Source: Euryodendron excelsum (lineage: Eukaryota > Streptophyta > Magnoliopsida > Ericales > Pentaphylacaceae). Taken from it: a stretch of 64,000 bases of DNA. The notes under the pieces were generated by a model that was given only the letters and a program-made list of their open reading frames with translations, had not been told where the DNA came from and did no database searches. This document shows positions 48,552-60,207 of the stretch, in pieces. Within the stretch, counting starts at the first letter, position 1. Each line of letters begins with the position of its first letter. The DNA lies in the NCBI GenBank assembly GCA_033060915.1, contig CM065389.1:14023501-14087500 (forward strand), in the 5' to 3' direction. The translations under genes and the position numbers were made by a program.

Positions 48552-49101
48552 ATGTTTGTAATACCTTCTACCTTAACAAAACAGCCGGTATATGCAAATC
48601 GATAGTGGGGTCTTCGATTTTAGTTGAATAAGTTTCTAAGCTAGAACATTTGAAAACATATGTCTTTAATTATACTTGTTACACTTATGCCCTAACAAGG
48701 CATTGCTAAGTATTTACGAGTTGATGGGAAAGGTTTCATGATTATAACGTCATATTCTAGTAATTGATTATTTTAAATATACCCATCTGCTAATTTATAA
48801 TATCCGAGTAGGTTAAACGATTGGCAATTAGTAAATCTATATTGATCATTCCTAAGTTAGTCAAGTGATTGAATCAATTGAATCCAAAACTATTTTATTT
48901 TATTATGTTTATGTTAATTTCTAGTTTAGCAACCTCCATATCAAAACTACAAAAAGATTTTATTTTTCTTTTGGTTATGTTTATCATCCGGTTTTAATTA
49001 CTACATCCGTTCTCTGTGGTTCAACTCCGGTCTTACCGGGTTATTTTTATTATGTACTACTTCACCGCACCTACTCTTGGGTGTGTTAAGTAGATCAAGC
49101 A
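48552..49101 (+). repeat. 550-bp direct repeat, second copy
   Basis: Second copy of 47561-48110, taken as the truncated 3' LTR of the nested element. The following TTTTCATCTCATC resumes element B's own 3' region. Confidence 0.9.
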
Positions 49102-50988
49102 TTTTCATCTCATCATTTGTTGTATCTAAGACTCTATTGTCATATAGTAGAGATTTATTTTGAGTTTTATTGTACATTTTTTTTATATTTCTTTTATCTC
49201 TCATGTATGGATTGTATAGTCACAGGTATGATATGTATTGGTGATCTTTTGATCACTTGTGCCATTTGGTAGAGATTGGAGTACTGTATAGTCTCGGTAT
49301 CGTTTATTTCATTGTTTAGCACTCTTTCTCCATACATCTTTCATGTTGATTCCTACTTATTCATAGTAGATGTGTTGACTTTCTATTTTCGAGGTACCAT
49401 AGCAACATTTTTGAAAGTGTAACTTGAGATTAGAAGATAGGAGTTTTTGCATCTATCTTGACTCAAGCTGAGGTTGATTCACTCATTGCACCTAATATGT
49501 TATGGGATTGCATCATGCTTGCATAAGTAAAGGGGATTATACTTTCGAGCACAATCATATTTTATAACTTCATTTGTTACTATCACTTGCACTTTCATCC
49601 TTACACAAGTGAAAATTATTACCTTGTGAGCTTTAAAGCATTTCCCGTCTTTCGAAGCATATACATTTACTCAAAGATTCATTCTTCACCCTCATTTTCT
49701 TCAATAGCTTCATTATTTTTGTTTTTGGTTCATGAGTTGAGTATTGATTGAGAATGTTAACACTTATACCCTTTTAGAGGTCTATTATTGGATACTTTGG
49801 ATATGACTCTAGGCTTTTATTCTTCTTGCAAAATGAAGAGTTTTCATGAAAAGAGTTGTTTCCTTTGATCCCCTTTGATACCATTCTTTCTCTTGATATT
49901 TCCACAATTTGAAATGTGTTGAAAGTTCTTCCTTAAGTGTGAGATGTTATTGTTTTCCATTTGCAAGCAATGCCTTGGTGAAGTAAAAAAGAAAAGGAAT
50001 ATCTTGAGGCAATAAGAAAAGAAAGAAAAGCAGAGAGAGGGATTGATAAGGGGAGTTACAAAAAAAAAAAAAAAAGAGCACATTGTGAAAAAATAAAAAT
50101 GTTGAATGCAAAAAAAGACAATCAAAATATGAAAGCAAGAAAAATAAGAATTGCAAAGTTGAGAAAAGTGAAAAGGAGTAAGATGTTGAGGAACATGCTT
50201 TGAAATCAAGAAAGGTAAAGTTGAAGTTGTTTAACCATTCATCATTTCATATCTTGATCACACATGAATTGATTCATTTTCATTTTTCTTTTTCCCCTTA
50301 CCTTTTATATCTTCTTGCCAATTTCTCACCCTAAAAAGTCCTAGTGATCCAAATTGTGCTTGATTTGAGATTTCACTAGGGTATAAGCCATCACTTGTCA
50401 ACTACTTAGAATCAATGCTCAATTATGACATTTCCTTCATGAAGCTATATTAGGTTGATACACTTATATCTTTGCGGTTTTTGTAATCATCATACTCCTT
50501 TACTTTCCTTTACATTTACTCTTATTTCAAGCATGCTAGTGTGAGAGTCATGTGAGTGTTTGTTTGAGAGTGTATGACCGGTGACGCATTGAATCAAGGC
50601 TTAAAGGTTTGAGTTTGTGGGAGTGTGTTTCATTTGAAGTTGTATAGCATGATCATTCACCCATGCACTTGAGCCTCTCTTGTGCTTGAATTATTGTATA
50701 TTCTTGCATGTGTTACAAGTCAAGAGTGGCATCTAATGTTATCTTGAGTCGGGTTATATGCTTATCTTCCTTATTCTAATCTCTAATTGCAGTTCACAAA
50801 GAGATATTTGTGAGTATCATCACTAGAAACCCTCACCATACATCACTTGTCCACTAGGATTAACCTATGAGTTTAAAAGCTTGGTGCATAGATTAAACAT
50901 ATCTGTGACTCCTAAAAAAGTGGAGAGCATTTTCTTTTGTATATAGTTTGTTTTAGTTTATAGATTTTGCTAGGGACTAGAAAAAATC
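49102..50988 (+). other. Element B 3' non-coding region
   Basis: AT-rich internal sequence between the env-like stop and the polypurine tract, equivalent to 8808-10778 in element A. TTCATCTCATC...TATCTAAGACTC matches the reverse complement of 10720-10750. A run of A-rich purine sequence spans 49980-50160. No coding sequence recognised. Confidence 0.7.
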
Positions 50989-51003
50989 CTAGTTGGGGGG
51001 GTG
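50989..51003 (+). other. Element B polypurine tract
   Basis: TAGTTGGGGGGGTG immediately before the LTR start TGATTACA, identical in core to element A's tract. Confidence 0.92.
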
Positions 51004-52265
51004 TGATTACACTTCAAAAATGTAATTCAATTGCCCAAATTAGTTGGTTGTTAGCCCTAGATTAGATTTGATACTGTTTTATTAGTTAGATTTATGCCTA
51101 AAATTGTTTTATCAAACCTTGTGCAGGAAATGGAGCTAAAAAGATCAAAATTGAGCCAAATCCATGAGAAGCGTTCGAACAGTAGAGTCCACTATTTAAA
51201 GCCGTTTGAATGCACAGTCTAACCGTTTGAACGGTCTAAACACAAGTTAGAGATTCAAAGAGCTCATTTTACCATTCGAATCAAGTTCGATAGTGTGCGA
51301 AAGAAATGAGGACATTCAAAGCGGTAGATTTCCTGTTCAATAGCCGTTCGCGGAAGTGCGAACTGTCATCGGCCATAGCTATTTAAAGCAGATTTCTATG
51401 ATTTTTGGGGCACTCCAGCAATTTTTAGGGTTTCTATATCTCGTTTTTAGGGTTTGAGAGAGCTTTCTAGAAAGAGATAGGGTTGATTTATTGTATTTTT
51501 CATTGATTTCCTTGTATTCAAGTACTTATATTTACATTTTAATGCAAAATCCTTCCGTGGTCATGCATTTTTTCATGGATTGTAGCAGCTAAACTCTATC
51601 TTGGATGCAAATGTGAAGGTTGGCCTAGGGTTTTCAAGCTTTCACGGAGGTATAATGTTTTTCATTGATTATTATTCTATATTACTAGTAATCATTACAA
51701 TAGAAATCTGGATTGGTTAAAAAACTTAGATTCAAGGCTTTGCTTGGTAATTTATATGCTCAATCTTAGGGTTGGTATAGGGCTTGCACAAATCAATGAA
51801 TTGAATCTATAGAACTTTAATTAGTTTCAAATTTAGACTCTATTGCTAATGAACCCTAATTTTCATAGTCAAAATCTTTCGAATCAAAGATCGACGGAGA
51901 AACCTTTGATTTGAGTTATATATATGCCTCCATTGAAATTGTAGAGTCTTGCCAATTGGAACATTTGTATTCAGGCCCTTTTTCATTTTATCAATCACAT
52001 TTAGTTTAATTGCTTGTTAATTGCGTTCAAGTAACTTAATTAAACCCATTTTTCAAAATCCCAAAAGATTTTTGGTCCTTTTATCACTTAATTTCAATTC
52101 ACACAATTGTAATTTCGTCCAAAATAGTATAGAGCTTAGGTTGAGTGCTCATAGCCTATATTAGACTCAGTCTTCGGAAGAATCGACATTCGGACTCTTG
52201 GATTAAACTACAAACGAGGTTGTACGCTTGCGGTATTTTCATTTCTCATCTACGGAGCGAACCAA
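51004..52265 (+). repeat. Element B 3' LTR
   Basis: 1262 bp, TGATTACACTTC...CTACGGAGCGAACCA, direct repeat of the split 5' LTR. TTCGAAC-type palindromes occupy 51170-51370, TATTTAAAG is at about 51379, and AGGGTTTGAGAGAGCTTTCTAGA follows. Not interrupted. Confidence 0.93.
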
Positions 52266-52553
52266 TAGGTTAGACTTTTAATTTGTACCTGGATGTCTTA
52301 ACATGATGCCTCAAATGATGAAGATCCTGTTCGCGAACACCAACACTTTTCTGATTACAGTTTATCGACTGTTTGGCGTGCTTTATTTATGGGATTCTGT
52401 GTGAGATCTTTGGAATGCTATAATTCAGCCGTGGTGCTAGAGTAAAGAAGCATGTTTCAGGGTTGGGGCACATATATATGCTAGCCAGGTCAATCTCTTA
52501 AAGTGTATGATTCTTGAATTCTTGTCCTTCTCTTTGTTTTTATCGCTTTGCAG
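52266..52553. other. Flank of element B, no clear gene
   Basis: Starts with ATAGG (52266-52270), the right target duplicate. Codon-like patches occur but no reliable exon. The end is a strong pyrimidine tract leading to a CAG acceptor at 52551-52553. Confidence 0.4.
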
Positions 52554-52679
52554 CGCAAAGATTGTCTTGCACTGGATGAACATGAGAACAGTAAAAGAGC
52601 TCTATTTAATCTCGTAGTTTCCTTTCTTTATGGAGATGAAAAGGAAGAGGAAGAGACACATCGTTTTCATGTGCAATAA
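52554..52679 (+). CDS. Possible orphan terminal exon, function unknown
   Basis: A textbook acceptor (TTTGTTTTTATCGCTTTGCAG) precedes 42 codons that read RKDCLALDEHENSKRALFNL, then VVSFLYGDEKEEEETHRFHV and Q before TAA. The segment is charged, with an amphipathic helix-like middle and an acidic run EKEEEE. I do not recognise the family and find no upstream exon within 300 bases. Element B lies directly upstream and may have separated it from the rest of its gene. The splice site and open frame are seen; that it is a real exon is inference. Confidence 0.3.
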   Translation, partial: RKDCLALDEHENSKRALFNLVVSFLYGDEKEEEETHRFHVQ

Positions 52680-54960
52680 TGCAAACCTAGCTTGTATATT
52701 CTCGACTCTTGTCAACTCTTGCATGCCAGCCTGTGAGTTTAAATGTCAAAATCTCAGAAGATATCTAATGGCAAGCATGTTTTGGGAAGCCAAATGATCA
52801 TTTTAATATTTTGTTTGAAGGCCATTTTGGATTATTTGTACGATATATATATATATATATATACGTATTTAGGTCTCATATATTGAGAGCGTGACGGAAC
52901 TCCTAAGTTAGCTACTGTGGAACTCCTAATGGACTTGATATCATGTAAAGTTAGACTAATCCTTGTTCTGCTCAGTGCTGTTGGTCTTCAAAAATTAGTA
53001 ACAAGGATTTTCTTTTATATCATGGCTTAATATTCTAGCTCCGAACAAAAAGTAGATAGCTAATTGTCCTCATTATCTAAAAGCTTCATCCCGCAATCTA
53101 CGTGCAATCTTGGGTTGCCAAGGTAGCTTTGGCAAAGATTTTAAAGTTTTAGAGATGCTCCACCAAGGGCGGGTGCATCAAGCTAGGGCCCAGTGGGGGC
53201 AAATACGGAAATTTTCAAACGCATTATTTTTGTAACTCTACTTACCTGTATTTATTTGACTTCAAATTACACCTTCTATTCTAATAATATATTTTTATTT
53301 ATTCATTCCATATTTCATTTACATTATTAAAATAGTATATCCAAATTGGGCCATTTACTTTTTGTCTTTTGATTTTTCATTGTCATTTAACTATAACAAT
53401 GGTGGCTTTTGTCTTTTAAGTTTTTTGTAAATTGATCTAATCTTCATCATTTTAGTACTCATTTTTTTGTAGATTAGTTCATATCTGGTTTGATAGAACT
53501 CCAGACGTCTAATTTAGGGTTTCAACTTTTAAATAAGATCAACATTTTGTGTATGTGTACATGTATATGCATTTTGTGGTATTGTATTGTCAACACAATA
53601 TTTTTTGTTACTTAACTTAGTGATATTTTTTGTTTTTTAATTTGTTTCTGTCCAATAAAAATCTTTCACTATGTTAATTTTTAATTTATTAACAGTTAGA
53701 ATTTAGACACAATTTCACGTATGATTTAACGTAAATTTTGCCCCCACAAAATAAAATTCCTAAATCTGTTCCTGTGCTCCACCATCGCAACTTTGTAACA
53801 AGTGTCTTATCAAGTCCTCTGCAATGATTCATCATCAATATATATTTGCTTGCATACATGTATACAATTGTTCTGGACACAATGTGATCAAAAAAGCTGA
53901 AATCTACGGATCCTTTTCTTGGAAATTAGCATGTGTTCTTGGTGCAAGACTGTTCTTGGTTGATAACACAGCAGCATTCAAGACTGTTTAAACTAACCCT
54001 ACCACTTCTACACATTGTCCACTGACTAAATGGACTGCCAATAACATGGTTGTCATAATAAATTGACACCCATAATTTGGTTTACCTAAAACTTCCATCA
54101 TTGCTTTCTATATTATGGCTTGTGACCGATACCGGGGGGCTTTATCAGTTGCTCGAGGACCTGAAAATTAAGTGTTCAATTTGCACCTGCACTTTTGCTT
54201 TAAACCTTCAAAATTATTCCTTTCAAAAAATTTCAAAAGAGGACCTGTATATATATACATGTAGAGAGGTGTAGGTATATTTTAAAAAAGAAATAATATT
54301 TCAACACGTTTTTGTGAAAGATTAAAAACCTTTTATTTTAGGTGGTAAATTAGTGAACTTATTTATCACATTCTCGGGGCAGTGAAATGTATGATTGAAT
54401 GAGTACTAAACAGCTTACACATGCCACCCTTCTAGTTATTAATAGGATAAAATAAAAAATAAAAACTGGTTAAATATCTGGGGCATTTCGTGAAACCTAT
54501 AAAACTAATATCAATGCGTTGTAGCAATAGCTCCAATAGGCTCAAATATTCCCATATTGCTAATAGATTTAAATCTTACAGAGGCATTTTGGAGCAATCT
54601 AGCAATCGTAGGGGACGTGAGGATAGCAAACAAGAAATAAGTAGCAGCCAAAAATGATTTGGTTTCCAACCCTAGAGCTTCCTAATTCAAGATGACAAGG
54701 AGGCAGTCGGGCCGTCCATGGGCTTACCCAGATCAGAGTTTGTACAAGCCATACCCGAACTTCTGCTTGATGTCAAACCCAAATCTGCCCTCCTCCTATT
54801 TTTCTAAATATTTTGCCCTTCATTTTAGCCAAGTTTTTCTTCTTCTTTTTTCCCCCTATATTTTTATTTACAAGACAACAAAGTGACTTAATTTCCTGAT
54901 GAAACTGTGCTAGTATCAGTTGCAAGTGAACGCGAATCACCAACTGATGCTAGCATTTAT
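52680..54960. other. Intergenic, microsatellite and weak inverted-repeat element
   Basis: Contains a (TA)n run at about 52843-52863. A possible MITE-like segment lies at about 53160-53790: GTGGGGGCAAAT at 53203 and, inverted, GTGGGGGCAAAAT at 53740, with AGGAAT/CGGAAAT blocks beside them. The remainder is AT-rich with no gene recognised. Confidence 0.4.
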
Positions 54961-55216
54961 CTTCCCCTGCCTGATATTACAAGTACCACCAGACCTATAA
55001 GGCAAGTGGTAAATGATGGGATCTCAAGGCGTAAAATATCTCTCTCTCTCTCTCAGAGACAAGAAAATGAAAATTATTGCAGTGACATTTATGGAATCAA
55101 GAAGTTTCAGCAATCACAAGGCCAGTGTATTAACTACCTTTCTCTTGGATTTTACAAAGTACAACTTTTAATCAAAGTGGATACGAAAACAATAGCCCTA
55201 AACATAATAATGGATA
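54961..55216 (+). repeat. Locally duplicated segment, copy 2 part a
   Basis: Counterpart of 1843-2050. A 104-codon frame crosses it (54907-55221), beginning LVSVASERESPTDASIYLPL. A (TC)n insertion distinguishes it from copy 1. At the place where copy 1 has AAG|GTAAGT, this copy has AAGGCAAGT, so the shared text before it may once have been an exon; this is weak. Confidence 0.8.
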
Positions 55217-55900
55217 CATAGGCACAGGACTCCCAAAAATTATGGCATATCCATGAATCATCAGTTGGTACGTCACTCACAGTTCCAATTCATTTCAATC
55301 CAAATTCTATTTCACGCAGTTCATGCCTGTACAAAAGGGGAAAGCTACTCTAATCAAAAGCATAGCCTAACGTGTTGCAAATGCTGTGTTTGTTTAATTC
55401 ATGCTTTTTTCCTCCTTTATTACAGTGACTTGCGCATACAGGCCTGCATGTTCATGTGGTGCAAATGAGCTTAGGTGAGTGTGGGGTTGTCTTATTTGGG
55501 CTTTGGCTAGCTCTAGCTCAAGCTGAAGCTGAAGCTCACCCCAACTGACTTTAGTAATGATCTTCTTTTTCTTTTTGTTTTTTTTTTTTTTGGTACAAAA
55601 ATAAATATACAGATAGGTTACTCCAGACATCTGCTAGAGAGTATTGCCCCTCAGTACTACATAGTCATTTGCAGGAGACTCCACTGCATCTACGTCTGGG
55701 CCAAAGCTCAAGTCCAACGCTAGTTTTGAGGGCTAAAGAGCATGTTTAGCTCCACAAAGCGATTATAGCGACTCAAACCCAAACGTTAAGCGGTGAAATT
55801 TGAGTTCTTACCCACTAAATCAACCACTAGTGATAATGATCTTCTTCTTCCTCTACTTTTTTTTGCAGTAGAATAGCTATCTCATTAGTCAAACATAATT
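55217..55900. other. Sequence specific to copy 2 of the duplication
   Basis: No counterpart in copy 1, where 2051-3816 occupies this place. AGCTCAAGCTGAAGCTGAAGCT (about 55516-55537) is a short GAAGCT tandem. No gene seen. Confidence 0.5.
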
Positions 55901-57743
55901 AAAGGGCATTATTTTCTCCTCCAAAATCAAGTTATATGATTGGCTGAAGTCAGACATTAATTGCTCTGTATAGGAAATTAATGGAGCTCCTAACTGGGTT
56001 TAGCATTCAGCTATTTGAGGAGTGTTTGCCCCAAGTTTGGGCCTTCAACATCCCTAGTTCTCTTGCTGCCAATTTGGAAAATGACTGCCCCACTACAGAA
56101 TAGTTTGTTTTGTGTTGTTTCTTTTGTTTTCTTTGCTTTTTGTAGCCGAGACCAAAAAAAATAATTTGATTATGGCTTGTTTCTCACCCTTGGATACTTG
56201 AACTCTTAATATCATCTTTTTGGTTATGTGGTTAGGAGTGTTCAAATCAGTTTATGCGCACCTCAATTAATTCTCTCTTCAATTTGACCAAAAGCAGGTC
56301 ATCCATGCCAAAACTAAGAAATTCATATCTCTTGCAGTCTAGCATCAAAAGGTTGTCTAGTTTCAACAACTAAGAATACTTATTGGCGTTTCTTTTTGAG
56401 TCCTTAAATAGATGAAGTTCTTTGTCTCAAAAAACAAAAACAAAAACAAAAACAAAAAAAGATTTGGTTAAAGACCAGTCTTCGAGATTGGAGAAGCTGA
56501 GGCACCAAGATAGAAAATTTGTACTCCAACACACGGAATATCTAGATATGAGGGCTCTTGCCTAAGTTTCCTTGAGGGCCTTCCAATTTTATTGTAGTGG
56601 CATTTTTAGAATTGAGTTCTTAATTATAGTCACTCTTACATCGTTATAATTCTGTATCCATCACATACACACGTAGATAGCATAGTCCATTTAGTGTATT
56701 TTAATTATGATAGAACTTCAAAAAGAGAGAGACAGAGAGATCACCCAGAAGCATAATTAATTGATCATTTAGCTTATACAACTAATAAACTAAGCAATAT
56801 ATGTTCTAGTTCTCTCACTAAAGTATTCAAGTACATGCAGGAGCATGCTAGTGTTAGGGTCCAAGTTTATGTTTACATTATGTTCACAAGATCAGTGTTG
56901 GTACATTGGTAAAATTGTTCTATTTTGATTTGGGCATCACATATTTGAAACACACAAATAGTTAATTCATACCAGGAGTAAGACTGCATACATATAATCC
57001 TTTCCAAACGTTCAATGAGAGTCTTGTGCACTAAATTACCCTTTATATTCACAAGGTCAACCTAGTTTCTTTTTTTTTTTTGAGGGAAAAAGTGAGAAGT
57101 AACCTCTGGGTGACAAGGTCAGCCAAGTTATTTCAATTGCATAGAATCTGGCGTAAGCTAGCATGTGAGTGAGTCAGAATTTTTCATCAGGGTTTGAATC
57201 CTACCAAAAGGTCCAGGTGCACTAGTCTAATTTCTAAAAATTCTGAGTTATGTAGTAAAGAAGTGTAGAAATTATAAAGATATTGTCTAAGAGCTTATCT
57301 TCGTAACAAAATTTGGGATTTGGCAACTATTCAATCAGCCATGATTTCGTAATTCCGAAGTTATAATAAGGAAAAGTATCGTGAATAGTTTCAAAAAATT
57401 TTAAGATAATTTTTTAATGTGAAAGCAATATAAACGTCGAAACCTAAAAAAATAAAAATTCTTCTTCCATAATTATTCAGAGAAACAAAAAAAATTAGAA
57501 ACATGGGAATTACTCATAATATACCGAATAACTGGAAATCTATAAGGGCTTTTTACGAAGAAAATTTTTGGATGATTTAAAAAATGAAGGTTTTTTTTAT
57601 TATTATAGAAATATATGTAGGCAATTAATTAACCTAATTAAAAGCACCCCACAAGTTGTCTATATATATATAGAGAGAGAGAGAGAGAGTAAACTTCCAC
57701 GATTTCCTACCAAGTTGTTTTCGAGCAGCTTCCTAATCTTTTT
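55901..57743 (+). repeat. Locally duplicated segment, copy 2 part b
   Basis: Counterpart of 3817-5276 with about 375 bases extra at 56262-56637. The extra part includes an (AAAAAC)n run near 56430-56460 and the end TAAAAAGAAA-type text. Similarity ends at TCCTAATCTTTTT (about 57743). No coding content. Confidence 0.85.
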
Positions 57744-59657
57744 AGTGGACAGCCAAATAGCCAATGCACATGAATCATTACGTATAAAATAAAAAATTAT
57801 ATGAGATAGCAACAGCCTTCAATTAATAAAACATTCTTAACGGAAAATGCTTATAAAAATTCAATCACACATTCAGACAACCAATTAATCATTCATATAA
57901 ATATGACATAACGCTATTTAAAAGAAATGAATACAAGCACGGCAGTAATTATTGAAGTGAAAAAAAATGTCAAAAGATTAATGGCCAATTTTTTGAATGC
58001 AAATGCAAAACATTTCCAAAGACTTGGGAAGGGGTAATTGTATATTATTGTTGACTAACTGTGTACTAATAGAAATTATTCAGTAGATCCGAAAGAAAAC
58101 GTTAACATAGTGATGTTGTGTGCCGGTCAATTAAAAATAAACATAAGTTCCTATTTCAGATTTATTGACCTAATTTTTAGGTTGATTGGCCTAATTGTTA
58201 GACTAATGAAAATAACAATTTTCTTAATATTCATATTTATTACCCATGTAGTTGAATTGACAAAAAAAATATTATGTTTATGTTTTTGTTTGCATTCTAG
58301 TTCTTGTGTTGGAGAATACAAGAAGTTCATATGAACTCAAGTACATGCGAAGAAAAAGATCGGTTAAATGCTAAAATTCTCTCCACTCTCCAATTTTTAA
58401 TTGGTGCTTAACCAATTGACACCAAAGTTGCATATGAACGATCAAAAAAACAAAAAAACAAAAAAAAAAAGGGACAAGAACGCAAAACCTCTATCCTCTA
58501 GCTCACTAAGCTTGTATGCATTAAAAAATAAATTCAAAGTCCTAAAAGTCAGACGCCTGATTTCGCGTATATATATAAGACGATCATTCTAACGTATATA
58601 ATTTATCAATTAAAGTCATACGCGTGATTTCATGTATCTACAACGATAGTTCTAATGTATAATACACACAATATCAATTATATATTTATGCTCCTTCTAT
58701 AGGGTTGAAATTAGAATGGCCGTTGCATGATATTGAATATTTATGTGTACATGTTCATTCCACAAACAAAACCGAAAACCATAGGAACTGAAGATAATGT
58801 TAATTATACAACTTTAGCTCAAACGCACAGAAAAAAAAGTAGATATATCCAAGAAGCAATCACGACAACTGATATATTCATACATTATACATACATACAT
58901 ACATGACTATATACAATAGAGTCAGCCTGTCCCCACTTGTGCATGGCATGATCAGCAAAGTCCAAGACCATTTATTGGTTTAATAAAAATAAAAATAAAA
59001 AGGTTAGAATTTTTCCCTTCCAAAAATGGTGATAAGTTCTAACACCAAGAGAGTGTGTGAAGAAGATAAGACTTTCGTGCGTGTGAATGATAGCAACAGG
59101 AGCTTCCCTTTGTCATTAGAAACAGTTGCTGCTGTGTAAACAGAATATCTACTCCCATCCATGGATCTTGACCACTCAATTTGTGGGGGCCCCCGAAATT
59201 GAATGGACAGAATTTCAAGTCTTCCAACAAAGTGGACAAAAATCATATGGCATACCCCAAGTCAAAGTAGATGGAAAGATGGTGATGAAGAGTGGGAATT
59301 CATCAAATTTTGGGGAGGAAGGAGGGGTTAAATATCCAACAATCATTGCTTGATGAACTCTAAATTGATCAAAAGTTGTGGTTCAGTTAAAAAGTTAGCA
59401 CTTATTAGGGCATGTATTGAATAGTTGATGTGTTTCTTTGAATTGAAATTGAGGAAGTCCTCTTGCTCTAAGGTAGGACCCCTTAATAAGAAGGGTTCAT
59501 GTGATGTTGGCATGTTGTTAGCGGGGTGGGGAGGGCCCTTTTCCTATGGACCATATAACAACCCCTTATTTTAATCTTTCAAGCACAAGAAATCATAGAT
59601 CTATATAACAAGGGACTCTTCTGAGACCCTCAACAAGAGAGATGCACATCAGAGAAA

Positions 59658-59662
<5 letters not shown>
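57744..59662. other. Intergenic, no gene recognised
   Basis: AT-rich. Short frames at 58110-58334 and 59004-59353 have no recognised features. A hydrophobic frame at 58140-58260 (LIFRLIGLIVRLMKITIFLI) comes from T-rich sequence. Confidence 0.45.

Positions 59663-59739
<77 letters not shown>
59663..59739 (+). repeat. (TC)28 then (TA)n microsatellite
   Basis: Uninterrupted TC repeats 59663-59718, then TA repeats to 59739 and interrupted TATATA to about 59758. Lies about 0.5 kb past the stop of the trihelix gene. Confidence 0.97.
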
Positions 59740-59909
59740 GTATATATCTCTATATATAAACTAGTCTTAACTTTATCAAAAGAGTTTAAAATAAAGATAG
59801 ACTGTATTCTGTACTCATCAAGAAAACAAACACTAGTGACCATTTCTCAAATTTACACCCCATGAACAAAAAGGAAAATACAACACTATCTCTTTGTTTA
59901 TTCTTTGGA

Positions 59910-59911
<2 letters not shown>

Positions 59912-59954
<43 letters not shown>
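59912..59954 (+). repeat. (CT)21 microsatellite
   Basis: Uninterrupted CT repeats. On the minus strand these are GA repeats in the likely 3' UTR or flank of the trihelix gene. Confidence 0.97.
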
Positions 59955-59958
<4 letters not shown>

Positions 59959-60207
59959 TGAATTTATTCATTTAGAAAAATAATAAATAAATAAAATAAA
60001 CATAAAATACCACTGTATCCTTACAACCCCCATGTGTTTCGTGTATTTGTCTCAGATTTTCACCACCCCCACCCCTCTTTTCCAGCCAGCCGGAATCTGA
60101 CCCACGTAGCCGTTTCTCCGACCGACAACTTCTGAGTCTGACCCACTTCCAGAAAAGCTCAGTCACTTCCCACAGACACTCACATTTGAAGTCTCTTCTC
60201 ATTTCTC

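Larger units (their letters stand above)
46629..49101 (+). mobile_element. Small LTR element with deleted interior, nested in element B
   Basis: The first LTR-like unit (46629-48110, about 1.48 kb, TGTTAGTAATT...AGATCAAGCA) has a TATA box TATAAA at 46905 and is followed by a primer-site-like TTGGCACCATTGTTGGAG (48114-48131). After about 440 bp of non-coding interior, only the last 550 bp of the LTR recur (48552-49101), ending in the same AGATCAAGCA. It reads as an LTR element whose interior and the 5' part of its second LTR were deleted. Matching target duplications were not found, so the exact left boundary is uncertain. Confidence 0.65.
22303..52265 (+). mobile_element. Element B: Athila-type Ty3/gypsy element, 30 kb with nested insertions
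   Basis: Starts TGATTACA and ends CGAACCA. Flanked by a perfect 5-bp duplication ATAGG (22298-22302 and 52266-52270). After subtracting the nested insertions (23346-28051, 28650-29964, 31853-35090, 38338-42904, 46629-49101) about 13.6 kb remain, near the size of element A. Plus-strand order: LTR, primer site, gag, protease, RT, RNase H, integrase, spacer, env-like ORF, polypurine tract, LTR. The family is the same as or close to element A (same gag start, same PPT, similar LTR start), in opposite orientation. All frames are broken. Confidence 0.93.

Noticed and set aside
49844..50209. 121-codon minus-strand Phe-rich frame resembling a membrane protein
   Set aside because: It is antisense to A-rich non-coding sequence of element B; the hydrophobicity comes from poly(T) codons.
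53160..53790. Possible 630-bp MITE with inverted GTGGGGGCAAA blocks
   Set aside because: The ends and a target duplication could not be defined, so it is mentioned only within the intergenic entry.
54907..55221. 104-codon plus-strand frame as a gene
   Set aside because: The corresponding sequence in copy 1 of the duplication (1843-2050) is not open, and no family was recognised; the splice-like AAGGTAAGT in copy 1 is noted but too weak for a gene call.
59786..59971. Minus-strand frame with an (RE)n repeat
   Set aside because: It is only the translation of the (CT)n microsatellite and has no other coding support.
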